Assembly (NCBI RefSeq): GCF_000526215.1
Contig: NZ_JAFQ01000004.1
Location: forward strand, 5,332,001-5,396,000
Direction: 5' to 3'
Length of the DNA stretch: 64,000 nucleotides
DNA from: Nocardia sp. BMG51109
GTDB taxonomy: Bacteria; Actinomycetota; Actinomycetes; Mycobacteriales; Mycobacteriaceae
Part shown: in pieces, positions 52,921-61,777 of the stretch
Layout of the letters: every line of letters begins with the position of its first letter
Position numbering within the stretch: the stretch's first letter is position 1
The notes under the pieces: generated by a model
Seen by the model: only the letters and a program-made list of their open reading frames with translations
Databases searched by the model: none
Told to the model about the DNA's origin: nothing
Made by a program: the position numbers and the translations under genes

Positions 52921-55455
52921 GTGTATGAACCGGGCATCGGGCCGGTCGGTGACCTGCCGATGCCGACCCACACCTTCGTCGGCCGGGACCGCGAACTGGC
53001 GCAGATCGACGACCTGCTGCTGAGCGGCGTGTTCCGGTTGATCACGCTGGCCGGTCCGGGCGGTATCGGGAAGACCAGGCTGGCGGCCGAGGCCGTGCGC
53101 CGTTTCCGTGCCGGCAATACTGCCGTCCGGGTCCACTGGGTGCGGCTGGCCCGTCTGGCCGCGTGCTCGGACCACGCCGCGGTGGAACGCGAGACGGCGC
53201 GTTCGGTGATCGAGGCCGATTTCTCCGAGCGGCCCGGGTGGGAGGTCCTGGTCGATACGCTGGCCGGCGGGGAGGCGGCGGGCCGCGACCGGCGCACCGT
53301 CCTCGTGTTCGACAACTGCGAACACGTGCTCGACGGACTCGTGCGGTTCATCACCGACCTCCTCGAGGCGATCCCGGGACTGACCGTGGTCGCCACCAGC
53401 CGCGGCCCGATCGGCTGGATCGATGAGCATCTGGTGAACGTGCCGCCGTTGACCGAACAGCAGGCCCTGACGCTGTTCCGGCAGCGCGCCGGACTCACCG
53501 GCCATCCGGTGACCGGCGCGGACCAGGAAGCGATCGCCGCCGACATCTGCCGCCGTGTGCACAACCACCCGCTCTACATTCAGCTCGCCGCCGCGCGGCT
53601 GCGGCATCGGTCGCCGGCCGGTATCCGCGCCGAACTCAGTGGCCGCGCGGACGATCGGCGGATGCAGTGGACGACCGGGCCGCGCGCGGGGGCCGACCCG
53701 CGCCATCGCCGGGTCACCGACGTCATTCGATGGTCCTACGAATTGTGTTCCGACGCGGAGCGTCTCCTGTTCGACCGGCTGTCGGTGTTCGCCGCCGGAT
53801 ACGACACGAATCCGGACGACGGCAACGCCGGCGTGGCCGACGTGGGGGCCGACCTGGCGGCGATCCGGGCCGTCTGCGGTTCCGGCCCGGACGACGGCGA
53901 CACGGTTATATCCTTGCCCGGCAACGAGATTCAACGCCTGCTGGACGGGCTCGTCGACCAGTCGCTGGTGACCGTCCACATCACCACGTCGACCGTGCGG
54001 TACAGCCTGCTGGAAAGCTTACGGGTGTTCGCGTCCGAACAGCTGCGCCGGCGCTCGGGCGACGACGCCGGCGAACCGGCCCGCCTGGCCCGCCGGCATC
54101 TGCGCTACTACCGGGACCGGGTGAGCGATGCCGCCGGACGCTGGTTCTCCCCGGCGGAACGAGAGCTGCTGGACTGGGCGAGGGCGTCGTGGGACAACAT
54201 CGTCACCGCCATCGAGACCTCGCTCACCTCGCCCGGCGAGGCGGCGTCGGGTCTGGAGATCTGCCTCGGATTGATCGCGCTGCGCGTGCCCTTCGTGCGT
54301 GGGTCGATGCGCGACATCCGGCGCTGGACCGAACGCTGCCTGGACGCCACGGCGACGGAGACCCCGCAACCGGCCGAGTTGCAGGTGGCCGCCCGCTCGG
54401 CGATCGCCTGGCTCGCCGTGCGCCGCGGCCAGTCGGCCGACGCCAACCGCCTGCTGGAGGACTGCGTCGCGGCCTGCGTTCCGCAGGCCGGCGGCACCGA
54501 CTGGCGCAACCACCCGGAGACCGATTTCGGCCTGCCGCCGCAGCTGGAATTGGCCTGGGGCACCGAGCTTTTCATGGACAAGCGCGATCCGCGCGCGATC
54601 GTCGTGCTGGTGCGGGCCCGGGACCAGTTCCGGCGCCTCGACGACGGCGGCGGGGAGATGATGGCGGGCATGTTCGCCGGCATCGCGGCGGGTCTGCTCG
54701 GATCGTCGCGGCAGGCCCACGACATCTCCCGGTACTGCCTCGAGCACGCCCGCGGTTCGGGGGCGCTGTGGGCGACCTCGTGGGCCGAGCTGAGCTGGGC
54801 GATCACCTTGATCAAACACGGCGATCCCGCGGCGGCCGAGGCCGTGCTGCGGCACGCGCTGGCACATCAGCTGACGATGCGTGACCAGTGGGGCGCGGCG
54901 TGGTCGGTGGAGTTGCGCACCTGGGCGCTGGGCGCGCTCATCGGGCGCGGCGGCGGGGAGCGCGACCGGGCGCTCGCCACCGAGATCGCCCGGCTCGCCG
55001 GGGGCGTGCGTGCCCTGCGCACCAGGCTGGGCATCGACATCGACGCGATGGGGACGTTCGCCGACGAGTCGCGCCGGGCCGTCGCGGCCGCGCGCCGGGT
55101 GCTGGGCGGCACCGCCTACGCGGCCGCGGAGGCGCGCGGGGCGCGGCTGCGCCCGGAACACAACGAGGTGCATCGGCTCGCCCTGGGCGAGGCGATCGCG
55201 GATACCACGCCGATCGTCACCGAGTCGTGGTGCACGCTGTCCGCGGTCCAGCTGGAGATCGCCGTCCTGGTCGCGGCGGGCTACACCAACGGCGACATCG
55301 CCCGTCGCCGGGGGAAATCCAAGCGTACGGTCGATGCGCAGGTCGCGGCGATATTCTCGAAACTGGGGGTCTCGTCGCGGCGGGAGATCGAGAAGGACGT
55401 ACCGGCCCGCCTCGTGCCCGACGTCGAAGCAGAACTCCGGCGGCGGCTCGCGTAA
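52921..55455 (+). CDS. Large ATPase regulator with LuxR helix-turn-helix
   Basis: 844 residues, GTG start without a ribosome site and only 7 bases from a -10 box. N-terminal STAND/AAA-like ATPase: Walker A GPGGIGKT at 45-52, Walker B TVLVFDNCEHVLDGL, then VVATSRGPIGW. A winged-helix/arm region (VTDVIRWSYELCSDAERLLFDRLSVFAAGYD) and a long helical-repeat section (about 370-760) follow. The C-terminal LuxR-type DNA-binding domain is LSAVQLEIAVLVAAGYTNGDIARRRGKSKRTVDAQVAAIFSKLGV. The family is common as activators in actinobacteria. Neighbouring the flavin monooxygenase, which it may control. Confidence 0.92.
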   Translation: MYEPGIGPVGDLPMPTHTFVGRDRELAQIDDLLLSGVFRLITLAGPGGIGKTRLAAEAVRRFRAGNTAVRVHWVRLARLAACSDHAAVERETARSVIEADFSERPGWEVLVDTLAGGEAAGRDRRTVLVFDNCEHVLDGLVRFITDLLEAIPGLTVVATSRGPIGWIDEHLVNVPPLTEQQALTLFRQRAGLTGHPVTGADQEAIAADICRRVHNHPLYIQLAAARLRHRSPAGIRAELSGRADDRRMQWTTGPRAGADPRHRRVTDVIRWSYELCSDAERLLFDRLSVFAAGYDTNPDDGNAGVADVGADLAAIRAVCGSGPDDGDTVISLPGNEIQRLLDGLVDQSLVTVHITTSTVRYSLLESLRVFASEQLRRRSGDDAGEPARLARRHLRYYRDRVSDAAGRWFSPAERELLDWARASWDNIVTAIETSLTSPGEAASGLEICLGLIALRVPFVRGSMRDIRRWTERCLDATATETPQPAELQVAARSAIAWLAVRRGQSADANRLLEDCVAACVPQAGGTDWRNHPETDFGLPPQLELAWGTELFMDKRDPRAIVVLVRARDQFRRLDDGGGEMMAGMFAGIAAGLLGSSRQAHDISRYCLEHARGSGALWATSWAELSWAITLIKHGDPAAAEAVLRHALAHQLTMRDQWGAAWSVELRTWALGALIGRGGGERDRALATEIARLAGGVRALRTRLGIDIDAMGTFADESRRAVAAARRVLGGTAYAAAEARGARLRPEHNEVHRLALGEAIADTTPIVTESWCTLSAVQLEIAVLVAAGYTNGDIARRRGKSKRTVDAQVAAIFSKLGVSSRREIEKDVPARLVPDVEAELRRRLA

Positions 55456-55565
55456 CCCGGTGGGTAGGTAGGCAGCTTTCTAGGTACCCGGCGAGAACAC
55501 TCTATTCCGCTGCCGCCGTGGACATGTGACAGTCGTGTCGTCAGCGATCCGATACGAGGGAAAAC

Positions 55566-57167
55566 ATGTCTCGCTCCGCCATTCCGGATGACTCCGTACT
55601 CATCGTGGGCGCCGGGCCCACGGGCACCACGCTGGCGATCGAACTACGCCGCCGGGGCGTGCCGTGCCGGGTGATCGACAAGCGCAGCGGACCCGCCGAG
55701 ACGTCGCGTTCCTTCACACTGCATGCCGGCACGCTGGAGGGGTACGCGCGGGCCGGTTTCGCCGACCGCTTCCTGGAGCGCGGAATCCGCAGCGTGTCCA
55801 TGGACTACCACTTCCAGGGCTTCGGAGATGTTGCGCGACTGGACTTCACGCAACTGCGCAGCCGTTTCCCCTTCACCCTCGTCATCGAGCAGGACGCCAC
55901 CGAGGAGATCCTGCGCGAGCAGCTCGCCGTGCTCGGCGTGTGCGTGGAGTGGGACACCGAACTGTGCACCGTCACGACCGCCGCCGACGGCCGCATCGCG
56001 GCGGTCCTGCGGCACGGCCCGGGGGAGGAGACCGCGCACCCGGCCTGGCTGGTGGGGTGCGACGGGCTTCGGAGCACCGTGCGCACGCAGATCGGCTCGG
56101 ACTTCCAGGGCGACGAGTACACGGGCATGGAGATGCGGATGATGGATGTGCCGCTCGAGGGTTTTCCGCTGAGCGGCAACAGCATTCACTACCTCATCAA
56201 CGAGGATCGGATGCTGCTGATCACCAAGCTGCCGGGCGGCTGCTACCGGATACTGATCAGCGACAGGCGGGGCGAGCGCGGCACCGAGACCAACGCCACC
56301 ACCGAGGCCGCCCGCGCCGCGTTCCAGCGGGTCGTGGACGACTACTTTCACGGCAGTGTCACCCTCGGCACGCCGAAATGGAATACCGTCTTCGACATCT
56401 GGCGGCGCATGAGTACGAGCTATCGGCGCGGGCACATCTTCGTCTGCGGCGATGCCGCCCATATCAATTCGCCCGCCGGCGGGCAGGGGATGAACGCCTG
56501 TATCCAGGACGCGTTCAACCTCGGGTGGAAGCTCGCGGACGTCGTCAACGGCGGTGCTCGCGAGGCGCTGCTGGATTCCTATGAGCGGGAACGGCGCCCG
56601 ATCGGCGAGCAGGTCGCCGAGGGGACCCACCTGCTGCACCGCGTCATGATGGCGCACGGCGAACCGATCCCGGAGCGGGTCGCGATCGCCCGGGAACCCG
56701 GGTTCAATCACAAAGCCGTGGAACAGATTTCGGGCCTCTCCTATACCTATCGCGATGTCGTGCCCCAGCCGCCGGGCCTCGTGCCGCCGGGCGGGCTCAC
56801 GGCCGGCGACCGCGCGCCGGATGTCGCCGTCACACCGGCGCTGTCTCTGCACGAACTGCTGCGCCACCCCGACTACACCCTGCTGGTATTGCAGCGGGAC
56901 CCGCGGTCGGCGGCCGCGGCCGCGATCGCGGAGGCCGCCGCGCCCTACGGGCACCGGGTGCGCGTCATGGTGGTCGTGCCCCCGGACATGGCGGTGGTCG
57001 CGCCGGCCGGGGCCATCGTCGCCCGCGGTACCGCGGTGCACGACCTGTACGGCGACCCCGGCGCGGACATCCTGTGCCTGGTGCGCCCCGACGGGTACAT
57101 CGGCCTGCGGTGCCGGGCCGCCGACCGCGAGGCGCTGTGCGGGATGCTCGACGCGATCCTGACGTGA
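55566..57167 (+). CDS. FAD-dependent aromatic monooxygenase
   Basis: 533 residues, ATG with GAGGGA 7 bases upstream. Rossmann FAD site VLIVGAGPTGTTLAIELRRRG; DG-motif WLVGCDGLRSTVR; second FAD motif IFVCGDAAHINSPAGGQGMNACIQDAFNLGWKLA. C-terminal thioredoxin-like domain from about 400 (GDRAPDVAV ... DPGADILCLVRPDGYIGLR), as in phenol- and polyketide-hydroxylase-type enzymes of the PHBH class. It probably hydroxylates an aromatic compound using NAD(P)H. It lies 110 bases after the LuxR gene, same strand. Confidence 0.93.
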   Translation: MSRSAIPDDSVLIVGAGPTGTTLAIELRRRGVPCRVIDKRSGPAETSRSFTLHAGTLEGYARAGFADRFLERGIRSVSMDYHFQGFGDVARLDFTQLRSRFPFTLVIEQDATEEILREQLAVLGVCVEWDTELCTVTTAADGRIAAVLRHGPGEETAHPAWLVGCDGLRSTVRTQIGSDFQGDEYTGMEMRMMDVPLEGFPLSGNSIHYLINEDRMLLITKLPGGCYRILISDRRGERGTETNATTEAARAAFQRVVDDYFHGSVTLGTPKWNTVFDIWRRMSTSYRRGHIFVCGDAAHINSPAGGQGMNACIQDAFNLGWKLADVVNGGAREALLDSYERERRPIGEQVAEGTHLLHRVMMAHGEPIPERVAIAREPGFNHKAVEQISGLSYTYRDVVPQPPGLVPPGGLTAGDRAPDVAVTPALSLHELLRHPDYTLLVLQRDPRSAAAAAIAEAAAPYGHRVRVMVVVPPDMAVVAPAGAIVARGTAVHDLYGDPGADILCLVRPDGYIGLRCRAADREALCGMLDAILT

Positions 57168-57297
57168 TTCCGATGGTCGCGGTGGGCAACGGTGCCGCCC
57201 GGCGTGCCTGGAGGGGACCCGCCGGACGAGCACGGTGCCTGTACCGCGAACGGCGGCGAGCCCGCGGGATGATCCCCGGCTCGCCGAAACCCGGGTC

Positions 57298-57332
57298 GCG
57301 CCCGGCAGGGCGGTGTTCGCTCTGCCGGGCGC
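57298..57332. terminator. Bidirectional terminator between monooxygenase and doxX
   Basis: GCGCCCGGCAG and CTGCCGGGCGC pair over 11 bases, extended by GGCG against CGCT to about 15 pairs with a 5-base loop. It lies between two convergent genes. Confidence 0.75.
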
Positions 57333-57337
57333 AGCCC

Positions 57338-57688
57338 TCAGGCGGTCGCGAAGTACCCGACCGAGGCCACGGCCAGGAGCAGGAAGGCCGCGGGGAAGGC
57401 GATGTTGTGGAATACCCGCGCTCGCACGTGGGCCAGGGTCGCGCCGACGAAGAACAGCGTCAGGCCGACCGCGGCGGCCGCTCCGAGGAGCGGCACGCCG
57501 AGGAGGCCGAGTATCAGGCCGGCTACGCCTGCTCCCTCCAGCAGGGCCAGGTAGGGGATCCATTGCGGCGGTACCCCCACTTCGGCGGAGTTCTGCATGA
57601 CGATCCGGGCCCGGACGGTCTTCGCGGCTACCTCGAGGGCGTTGGCGACGATGCAGCAGATGGTCGCGACGAGTAGTACCGCTGTCAT
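57338..57688 (-). CDS. DoxX-like membrane protein
   Basis: 116 residues with four hydrophobic helices: VLLVATICCIVANALEVA, PYLALLEGAGVAGLILGLLGV, LLGAAAAVGLTLFFVGATLAHVR and FPAAFLLLAVASVGYFA. Pattern of the short DoxX_2 family, integral membrane proteins linked to redox stress in some bacteria. The ATG overlaps the stop of the 52-residue gene before it (ATGA). Together they lie behind a possible ECF41-type promoter and may be the target of the divergent sigma factor. Confidence 0.88.
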   Translation of the reverse strand: MTAVLLVATICCIVANALEVAAKTVRARIVMQNSAEVGVPPQWIPYLALLEGAGVAGLILGLLGVPLLGAAAAVGLTLFFVGATLAHVRARVFHNIAFPAAFLLLAVASVGYFATA

Positions 57689-57843
57689 CGGGTGTACCTG
57701 CTCAGCGCGGTGACCGGTCGCGGGGCGGCCTGTCCGCCCGCCCATTCCGCCCTCGGTGCGGCTCGCTCGATCGCGGCGAACAGGTTGGCCGCGTCGACGT
57801 CCGGGACCCGCTCGGGGGTGGTGCCGACAATCGGTACGCTCAT
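57685..57843 (-). CDS. Small protein in the doxX operon
   Basis: 52 residues from the ATG at 57843, with AGGAG 10 bases upstream. Acidic-Ala N-terminal half (VPDVDAANLFAAIERAAPRAEW), basic end (APRPVTALSRYTR). No known family. The stop overlaps the doxX start, and the ECF41-like promoter lies upstream, so it is likely expressed. Confidence 0.6.
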   Translation of the reverse strand: MSVPIVGTTPERVPDVDAANLFAAIERAAPRAEWAGGQAAPRPVTALSRYTR

Positions 57844-57891
57844 GGGAGTCGTCTCCTCTACGGGTGCGTTCGTCTTGCTCTCGCTCTTCTT

Positions 57892-57918
57892 GACGCCGCG
57901 CATGCAGGAAAGGTGACA
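57892..57918 (-). promoter_or_regulatory. ECF41-type promoter in front of the doxX operon
   Basis: On the minus strand: TGTCACC, exactly 16 bases, then CGTC. This matches the target motif I recall for ECF41 sigma factors (TGTCACA-N16-CGTC). Transcription would start about 40 bases before the 52-residue gene. The -35 box also overlaps the ribosome site of the divergent sigma gene. Confidence 0.65.
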
Positions 57919-57923
57919 CCGCC

Positions 57924-58772
57924 GTGGGATTCGTCGAAAAGTTCGAGGCCGCGCGGCCGCGGCTGCTGTCGCTGGCCCACCGGATCGTCGGCTCACAGCA
58001 CGACGCCGAGGACGCGGTCCAGACCGCCTGGCTGCGGGTGCAGTCCGCCGACCCGGCCGCCGTGGTCAATCCCGACGGCCTGTTCACCACGGTGACCGCG
58101 CGGATCTGTTTCGACCACCTTCGCGGCCGCGAACGACGCGCCGAACTTCCGCTGCTGCCCTCGGACATCCCCGGCGAGCAGCTGGCCGCCGACGAGGAGT
58201 TCCTCCGCCGCGACGAGGTGTCCCGGGCCCTGCTCGTCCTGCTCGGCGAGCTGTCGCCGAAACAGCGGGTGGCGTTCGTCCTGCACGACCTGTTCGCCGT
58301 CCCGTTCGACCAGGTCGCGGCCGTGCTCGACACGACTCCGGCCACGGCGAAGAAGCTGGCCAGTCGCGCGCGGATCCGGCTCCGCGAGGCCGACCCGGCC
58401 GAACCCGACCGCAGCGCAGAACATTTCGAGATCATCGACGCCTTCCTGGCCGCGGCCCGGGGTGGCGACATCGCCCGGCTGGTCTCCCTCATGGCACCCG
58501 GCGTCGTCCGCACGGCAGACCCCGCGCTGCTTCCGCAAGGCGGCCGGACCACCGTCCGCGGAGCCACGGAGGTCGCCGAGGAAACCCGAGCCTTCGTCGA
58601 CCGGATCACCGCCGCCGTCCCACTTCTCGTGGGCGGGCACCCGGGAGCGGTCATCGCCCCGGGCGGACATCCGTTCGCCCTCATTCGTTTCCGGATCGAC
58701 AGGGGGCTGATCGCGGGGATCGACATCGCTCCCTGCGTGCCCGGCACCTTGTTACCGGCCGCACCCGGCTGA
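57924..58772 (+). CDS. ECF sigma factor, ECF41/SigJ type with SnoaL-like tail
   Basis: 282 residues, GTG with GGAAAGGTGA upstream. Sigma region 2 at about 5-75 (ARPRLLSLAHRIVGSQHDAEDAVQTAWLRV) and region 4 at about 105-160 (LGELSPKQRVAFVLHDLFAVPFDQVAAVLDTTPATAKKLASRARIRL). A C-terminal SnoaL-like domain (about 170-275, FLAAARGGDIARLVSLM, GVVRTADP, PFALIRFRID) takes the place of an anti-sigma factor in ECF41. Such sigma factors control one adjacent operon; here the doxX operon with a matching promoter is divergent. Confidence 0.92.
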   Translation: MGFVEKFEAARPRLLSLAHRIVGSQHDAEDAVQTAWLRVQSADPAAVVNPDGLFTTVTARICFDHLRGRERRAELPLLPSDIPGEQLAADEEFLRRDEVSRALLVLLGELSPKQRVAFVLHDLFAVPFDQVAAVLDTTPATAKKLASRARIRLREADPAEPDRSAEHFEIIDAFLAAARGGDIARLVSLMAPGVVRTADPALLPQGGRTTVRGATEVAEETRAFVDRITAAVPLLVGGHPGAVIAPGGHPFALIRFRIDRGLIAGIDIAPCVPGTLLPAAPG

Positions 58773-58798
58773 AGCGCCTCATACGCCGCCGCACGGCA

Positions 58799-58833
58799 CA
58801 CCGATCTCCCATGCATGGAGGGAGAGATCGGTG
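58799..58833 (+). terminator. Hairpin after the sigma gene
   Basis: CACCGATCTC (58799-58808) pairs with GAGATCGGTG (58824-58833); the 15-base loop holds the palindrome CCATGCATGG. 26 bases after the sigma stop. Confidence 0.65.
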
Positions 58834-58969
58834 CATCGCCCGGAACTACCTTCGACGGCGATCCGTTCGGCGACGTTTCGCAGATCGCTGGACCGGCAGC
58901 TCTCGATCCTCGTTGTCGTTGTCGCCTACGGACTCGACGCCGTGGCCGGGACGGGCGTGCGACAGGGGG

Positions 58970-58998
58970 TTGTCCGTGAAATTTCACGAACGTAAAGT
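58970..58998 (+). promoter_or_regulatory. Promoter with operator palindrome before the broken monooxygenase
   Basis: TTGTCC (58970-58975), 17 bases, TAAAGT (58993-58998). The spacer carries the perfect 14-base palindrome CGTGAAATTTCACG (58975-58988), so a repressor bound there would block polymerase. The rest of the gap from 58834 to 59036 holds no gene. Confidence 0.6.
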
Positions 58999-59036
58999 CC
59001 TGGAAGGCAAGACTTTTCAGCCGAACGGTAGTTGGT

Positions 59037-59935
59037 ATGTCTGGTGTGCGTGTGGCCGTGATCGGAGCCGGTATCTCCGGGCTGGTGACGGCGAAGGTCT
59101 TGCGGGACGACGGGTTCGACGTCGTGATATTCGAGAAGGGACCTGCGATCGGTGGCGTGTGGTCCGAATCGCGTACGTATCCGGGTCTGCGTACCAACAA
59201 CTCTCGCGACACCTACGCGTTCTCCGACCATCCGTACAGCAGGTCGGCCGATATGTTTCCCACCGCGGCGCAGGTCCGTGAGTATCTGGACTCCTATGTG
59301 CGTCGCTTCGGCCTGGAACCCCACCTTCGCCTGGCGGCCGAGGTCGTCCGCTGTCCCGTCGTGGTACGGTATTCGAGGTCGTCGTTCACACCGGAAGCGA
59401 TTGCGTCACATCGATTTTCGATTTCGTAGCGGTATGTGCCGGTGTTTTCTGCGAGCCGCAGATACCGGAAATCAAGGGAATGCTCCGGTTCGGGGGCCGG
59501 TTACTGCACTCCAGCCAGGCGACCGATCCTGCGCTGTTCGAAGGGCAGCGGGTCGTCGTCGTGGGCGCGGGGAAGTCGGCACTGGACCTGGCGACCTGGG
59601 CCGCGTCTCACGCGACCGGCTGCGCGCTCGTTTTCCGAAAGCCCCACTGGATGGTTCCGCGCTACTTCTTCGGTCGCATCCCGTCCGACCAGCTGCTGAC
59701 GACCCGCGCAAACGAAGCGTTGATTCCGTACCACCGCCTCAACCGGATCGAGCGGTCGCTACACGGCCCGGGCAGAGCGTTGATACGACTGGTCTGGTGG
59801 GTGATCTCGGTCCTGATTCGTCTGCACTCGAGAATGCCGGCTCCGTTCTTCCCGGCCCGGTACCTCGGTATCGCCGCGGAACGTCGCCGACAGCGTGTGG
59901 AAACCCGGTCACAGCGGTGCCCGCCGAGGGAGTGA
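59037..59935 (+). pseudogene. Flavin-containing monooxygenase, frameshifted and truncated
   Basis: Frame 1 from ATG 59037 encodes the N-terminal FAD domain (VRVAVIGAGISGLVTAKVL, GPAIGGVWSESRTYPGLRTNN, DHPYSRSADMFPTAAQVREYL) to a stop at 59429. The second frame, from about 59365 to 59935, gives GTVFEVVVHTGSD, FDFVAVCAGVFCEPQIPEIKG and the NADPH site VVVVGAGKSALDLATW. The family fingerprint FxGxxxHSxxF is seen as RFGGRLLHSSQ. A single frameshift near 59365 separates them, and the usual last 120 or so residues are lost. The gene is probably dead, although its promoter looks intact. Confidence 0.8.
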
Positions 59936-59986
59936 CCATCGGTACTGTCGATCGCCCGCTGCCGCGCCGGTTGTCCGAGCGGTGGC

Positions 59987-60607
59987 CTATGGTTCAGGAT
60001 CGCCTGATAGGGAAATGCGTGAAAAGACTTGCCACGCATACGATCTCTCTCGTCGCTCGAGTATCACCAGCAGCACCTCGTCGATGGTGATATGCGCCTT
60101 TCGCGCGGTCCGGTTGATCTCGTCGACCGCGGTCACGCTGTCCGCGGTCGGTATCTCATCGGAATTCGCATAGGCGATGGTGATGTGCGGAGGGTACGGT
60201 TTCGGTTCTCGCAAAGAAAGTTCCGGGTATCCGGCGAGTGCCGCCGAGCGCAGCGTGTCGCGGAGGTCGTGTATCGGCTCCGCAGGCAAGACATCGAACG
60301 CCACCGCGCTGCCCAGGCCGCTCGAGCGCCCGGTCCCGATCTCGAAGGGAGAGAAGGACTCGCACGCCTTCCTTGCCGAGGTTTCGATCGAACCGATTTG
60401 GTCGGATGTGATCTCGTCACCCGCTCCGATCCTGTCCAGCGTGAGGTGCAAGCCCTCCGGTGGTGTCGGGTCGAAGTACGGATAGTCGATGAGCGCTTGG
60501 CATTCCGCCGCGAGCGAATGCAGTGCCGGAGACTTCTCGAACGTCAGGAACCAGTAGTAGCCGAGTGTTCCCAGCGGACGTGCCCAGTGGTTCCGAAGCT
60601 TTCGCAT
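59987..60607 (-). CDS. 2H phosphoesterase / 2'-5' RNA ligase-like protein
   Basis: 206 residues. Both signature motifs are present: HLTL (54-57, in GLHLTLDRIG) and HITI (141-144, in PYPPHITIAYA), the two catalytic histidines of the 2H superfamily that includes LigT and cyclic phosphodiesterases. It may open 2',3'-cyclic phosphates of RNA or related nucleotides; the substrate is not predictable. The minus-strand start, ATG at 60607, is divergent from the GrpB-like gene. Confidence 0.88.
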   Translation of the reverse strand: MRKLRNHWARPLGTLGYYWFLTFEKSPALHSLAAECQALIDYPYFDPTPPEGLHLTLDRIGAGDEITSDQIGSIETSARKACESFSPFEIGTGRSSGLGSAVAFDVLPAEPIHDLRDTLRSAALAGYPELSLREPKPYPPHITIAYANSDEIPTADSVTAVDEINRTARKAHITIDEVLLVILERRERSYAWQVFSRISLSGDPEP

Positions 60608-60679
60608 ACCTCTCCCGGATCAGGTTGGTCACGCTGTTCGGTGATGCCGAACACTCGTCACCCCGGTAGGTTACGTGTG

Positions 60680-61267
60680 ATGCCGACGTTCGAGGAGATC
60701 ACCCGCCACCGCGAACCGGACCCGTCCGAGGATCCGTGGGTCGACGGGCCGCCCCCGCCGGAAACGATCACGATCGTCTCCTACGACCCGGAGTGGCCGC
60801 GCCGATTTCGGACCCTGGCTGCCGATATCCGGTCCGTGCTCGGCGATGTCGTCCTGGACATCGAACATGTCGGATCCACCGCGGTCGAGGGATTGGCGGC
60901 GAAGGACGTCATCGACATCGCTCTCACCGTCGCCGACTCGCGACAGGAGAGCGTATATGTCCCCGCGCTCGAACGCCTCGGCTATTTCCTCACTGTCCGA
61001 GAGCCCTCGTTCCACGAGCATCGATGCCTTCGACTCCGCGACCCTCGCGTGAACCTGCACGTGTTCGGCCCGGACTGTCCGGAGACCCTCCGGCAGCGCA
61101 TGTTCCGTGACTGGTTGCGTGCCCACCCGGACGATCGCGTTCTCTACGAGGACGCCAAACGCGCGGCGATTCCCGGCGGCGGCAACGTCATGGACTACAA
61201 CGGACGCAAGCACAAGGTGATCCGCGAGATCTACGACCGCCTCTTCCGCGCCGCCGGGATGAAATAG
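60680..61267 (+). CDS. GrpB-like nucleotidyltransferase-fold protein (UPF0157)
   Basis: 195 residues from the ATG at 60680. ITIVSYDPEWPRRFRTLAADIRSVLGDVVLDIEHVGSTAVEGLAAKDVIDIALTV is the GrpB signature (GST-x-V-G, with K-x-VID for a metal-like pair of acids), and HEHRCLRLRDPRVNLHVFG plus FRDWLRAHPDDRVLYEDAK complete the fold. Family members are distantly related to nucleotidyltransferases; some are fused to CoaE in mycobacteria. Biochemical role unknown. Confidence 0.9.
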   Translation: MPTFEEITRHREPDPSEDPWVDGPPPPETITIVSYDPEWPRRFRTLAADIRSVLGDVVLDIEHVGSTAVEGLAAKDVIDIALTVADSRQESVYVPALERLGYFLTVREPSFHEHRCLRLRDPRVNLHVFGPDCPETLRQRMFRDWLRAHPDDRVLYEDAKRAAIPGGGNVMDYNGRKHKVIREIYDRLFRAAGMK

Positions 61268-61777
61268 GTTCTCCGCAACAGTGATCAAGACTGTGGCACA
61301 TCGCATTACGCGCGCATGACCGGTCGGCCCGCCGATCCGCGACGCACCCGTGCGCACTTCCCTGGATATCACCGGAAAACACGATGCTCTCCACTGTGTC
61401 CCGCTGTCGGACACTTCGGGGCTTCTCCCTTGCAACGCCAAGTCCGGCCCCGTCGCCGGGTCGAGCCGATGCCCGGCCCTTCGGTCCGCCGATCGAACCC
61501 CAACGCACGGACACTCCTCGGTCGTCGGACCCGCTCTCCTCGGCAGCGGGTGCCTTCCAATACGCCGAGCCCGAGGGAAAGACGTTGAGCAACAGGGCGA
61601 TTGGCTTGATCCGGTGGGACCTGACCGCCGACGAGCAGGGAGGGGGAACGCCGACTTCAGCATGAGCTTGCCGAGAGCCGCCGCCGCAGCCGGCGACTCG
61701 CCGACGCTATGGCGGCCGTTCGAGGGCGAGGCGAAACCGTGGTGCCACAGTCGAAGTCGATACCGAGTGAACCTGTG
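61268..61777. other. Gap with one possible gene remnant
   Basis: No complete gene. A TTG at 61585 starts SNRAIGLIRWDLTADEQGGG before an early stop (61665), and the frame of 61709 (MAAVRGRGETVV) could be a continuation. The first part resembles the start of a small Nocardia protein family that I cannot name with confidence. Nothing else seen. Confidence 0.35.

Noticed and set aside
52242..57167. A secondary-metabolite gene cluster made of methyltransferase, LuxR regulator and monooxygenase
   Set aside because: No core biosynthetic enzyme (polyketide synthase, NRPS, terpene synthase or RiPP genes) is present, and an unrelated protease inhibitor lies between them.
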